A stretch of 64,000 nucleotides of DNA from Ifrita kowaldi (taxonomy: Eukaryota; Chordata; Aves; Passeriformes; Cinclosomatidae): contig VZRS01002633.1 in the NCBI GenBank assembly GCA_013398055.1, forward strand, positions 62,001 through 126,000, read 5' to 3'. Position numbers and translations under genes: made by a program. Positions within the stretch are counted from its first letter, which is position 1. The number at the start of each line of letters is the position of its first letter. Under the pieces are notes generated by a model that was not told the origin of the DNA, made no database searches, and worked only from the letters and a program-made list of their open reading frames with translations. Below are positions 63,533 to 64,000 of the stretch, in pieces.

Positions 63533-64000
63533 GTGGGCAGCAGAGCAGCTGGCATGAGTAAAAACTTTTTTTTTTTTTTGCTATATCTCTGATTGAAATC
63601 ACCAGTTTTTGAAGCCGATGCTGACTCTGTTGAATCTAATTTAGTTCCTGCATCAACTCAGTTGAAGCGTAGAGTGTAACAGGGAAGGGAACCAATGTTC
63701 TCTGGCGGAATGTCACATCTGCAGTGTCAGACACGTGAGTCCCCACAAACACCGGTTTTAATAAACAGCCAATTTGCTAATGCTCAGTTATGCCCACAAA
63801 TAGCATCTGTTTCTGGCCAGTTGTCTACCTGAATATAGCATCCTTCTTAATCACTGAAAGCCTCTGTTGTGTAACTAGTCTGACTCATTTTCCACCCAGA
63901 GATGGGAATTACCCACTCTGCTCTCTGCCCTTAATAACCTTGAGGGAATTGGTGGAAAATAGAAAGTCTGCTGGAACAGTTCCACCCTCCCTTCCAAGCA
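63533..64000. repeat. Direct repeat, copy 2 (cut by window end)
   Basis: Identical to 62759-63226 apart from one A/G difference, offset 774 bases. The level of identity fits two reads of the same locus or two haplotypes far better than an old intronic duplication. Confidence 0.97.

Noticed and set aside
1..64000. CRISPR arrays, operons, tRNA or rRNA genes
   Set aside because: None seen. The sequence is clearly eukaryotic intron, so bacterial-type features are not expected.

Overview
The window looks like the interior of a very large intron-rich vertebrate gene in a bird, most likely a songbird (passerine). It is AT-rich and CpG-poor, has no bacterial-style gene packing, and no long open frame reads as a protein. 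The only coding sequence I can support is one 75-base exon at 49104-49178 (+). It has a polypyrimidine tract and AG before it and a GTAAGT donor after it. Its peptide (LTDKPPKPLFPMENQP, then TVIDVQL) matches what I remember of IL1RAPL2, the interleukin-1 receptor accessory protein-like 2 synaptic adhesion receptor, at the junction between its second and third immunoglobulin domains. So 1-49103 is best read as the upstream intron of IL1RAPL2 and 49179-64000 as the downstream intron, with the gene on the + strand. Introns this long are known for the mammalian IL1RAPL genes. The passerine call rests on the LTR families, recognised from memory, and is less certain than the call of bird.

Layout. 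1-23453: intron with no recognisable gene and only small tandem repeats. 23454-24094: a solo LTR (+) with TG...CA ends and near-identical 5-base flanking duplications. 24095-45365: intron with a short minisatellite (29087-29153), an AT-rich simple stretch (27565-27609), a TCTGC pentanucleotide microsatellite (33176-33216) and two tight hairpins. 45366-45699: a compact ERVK-type solo LTR (+) flanked by a perfect 6-base duplication, with CCAAT boxes, TATA and polyadenylation signal in place. 49104-49178: the IL1RAPL2 exon. 57285-62301: a cluster of three more solo or partial LTRs, one of them broken by a 386-base assembly gap in GC-rich sequence. 62759-64000: a direct repeat of at least 468 bases, 774 bases apart with one mismatch, with a single N exactly at the junction. 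This is best explained as a false duplication from joining overlapping contigs or haplotypes.

The parts do not form a pathway: one receptor exon sits in long introns that have collected retroviral LTR insertions, and no retroviral gag, pol or env body was recognised. I found no undescribed biological system here. The items most worth checking are the exon identity, the LTR cluster, the probable assembly duplication, and a few intronic stretches that look like conserved non-coding elements but cannot be tested without alignment.
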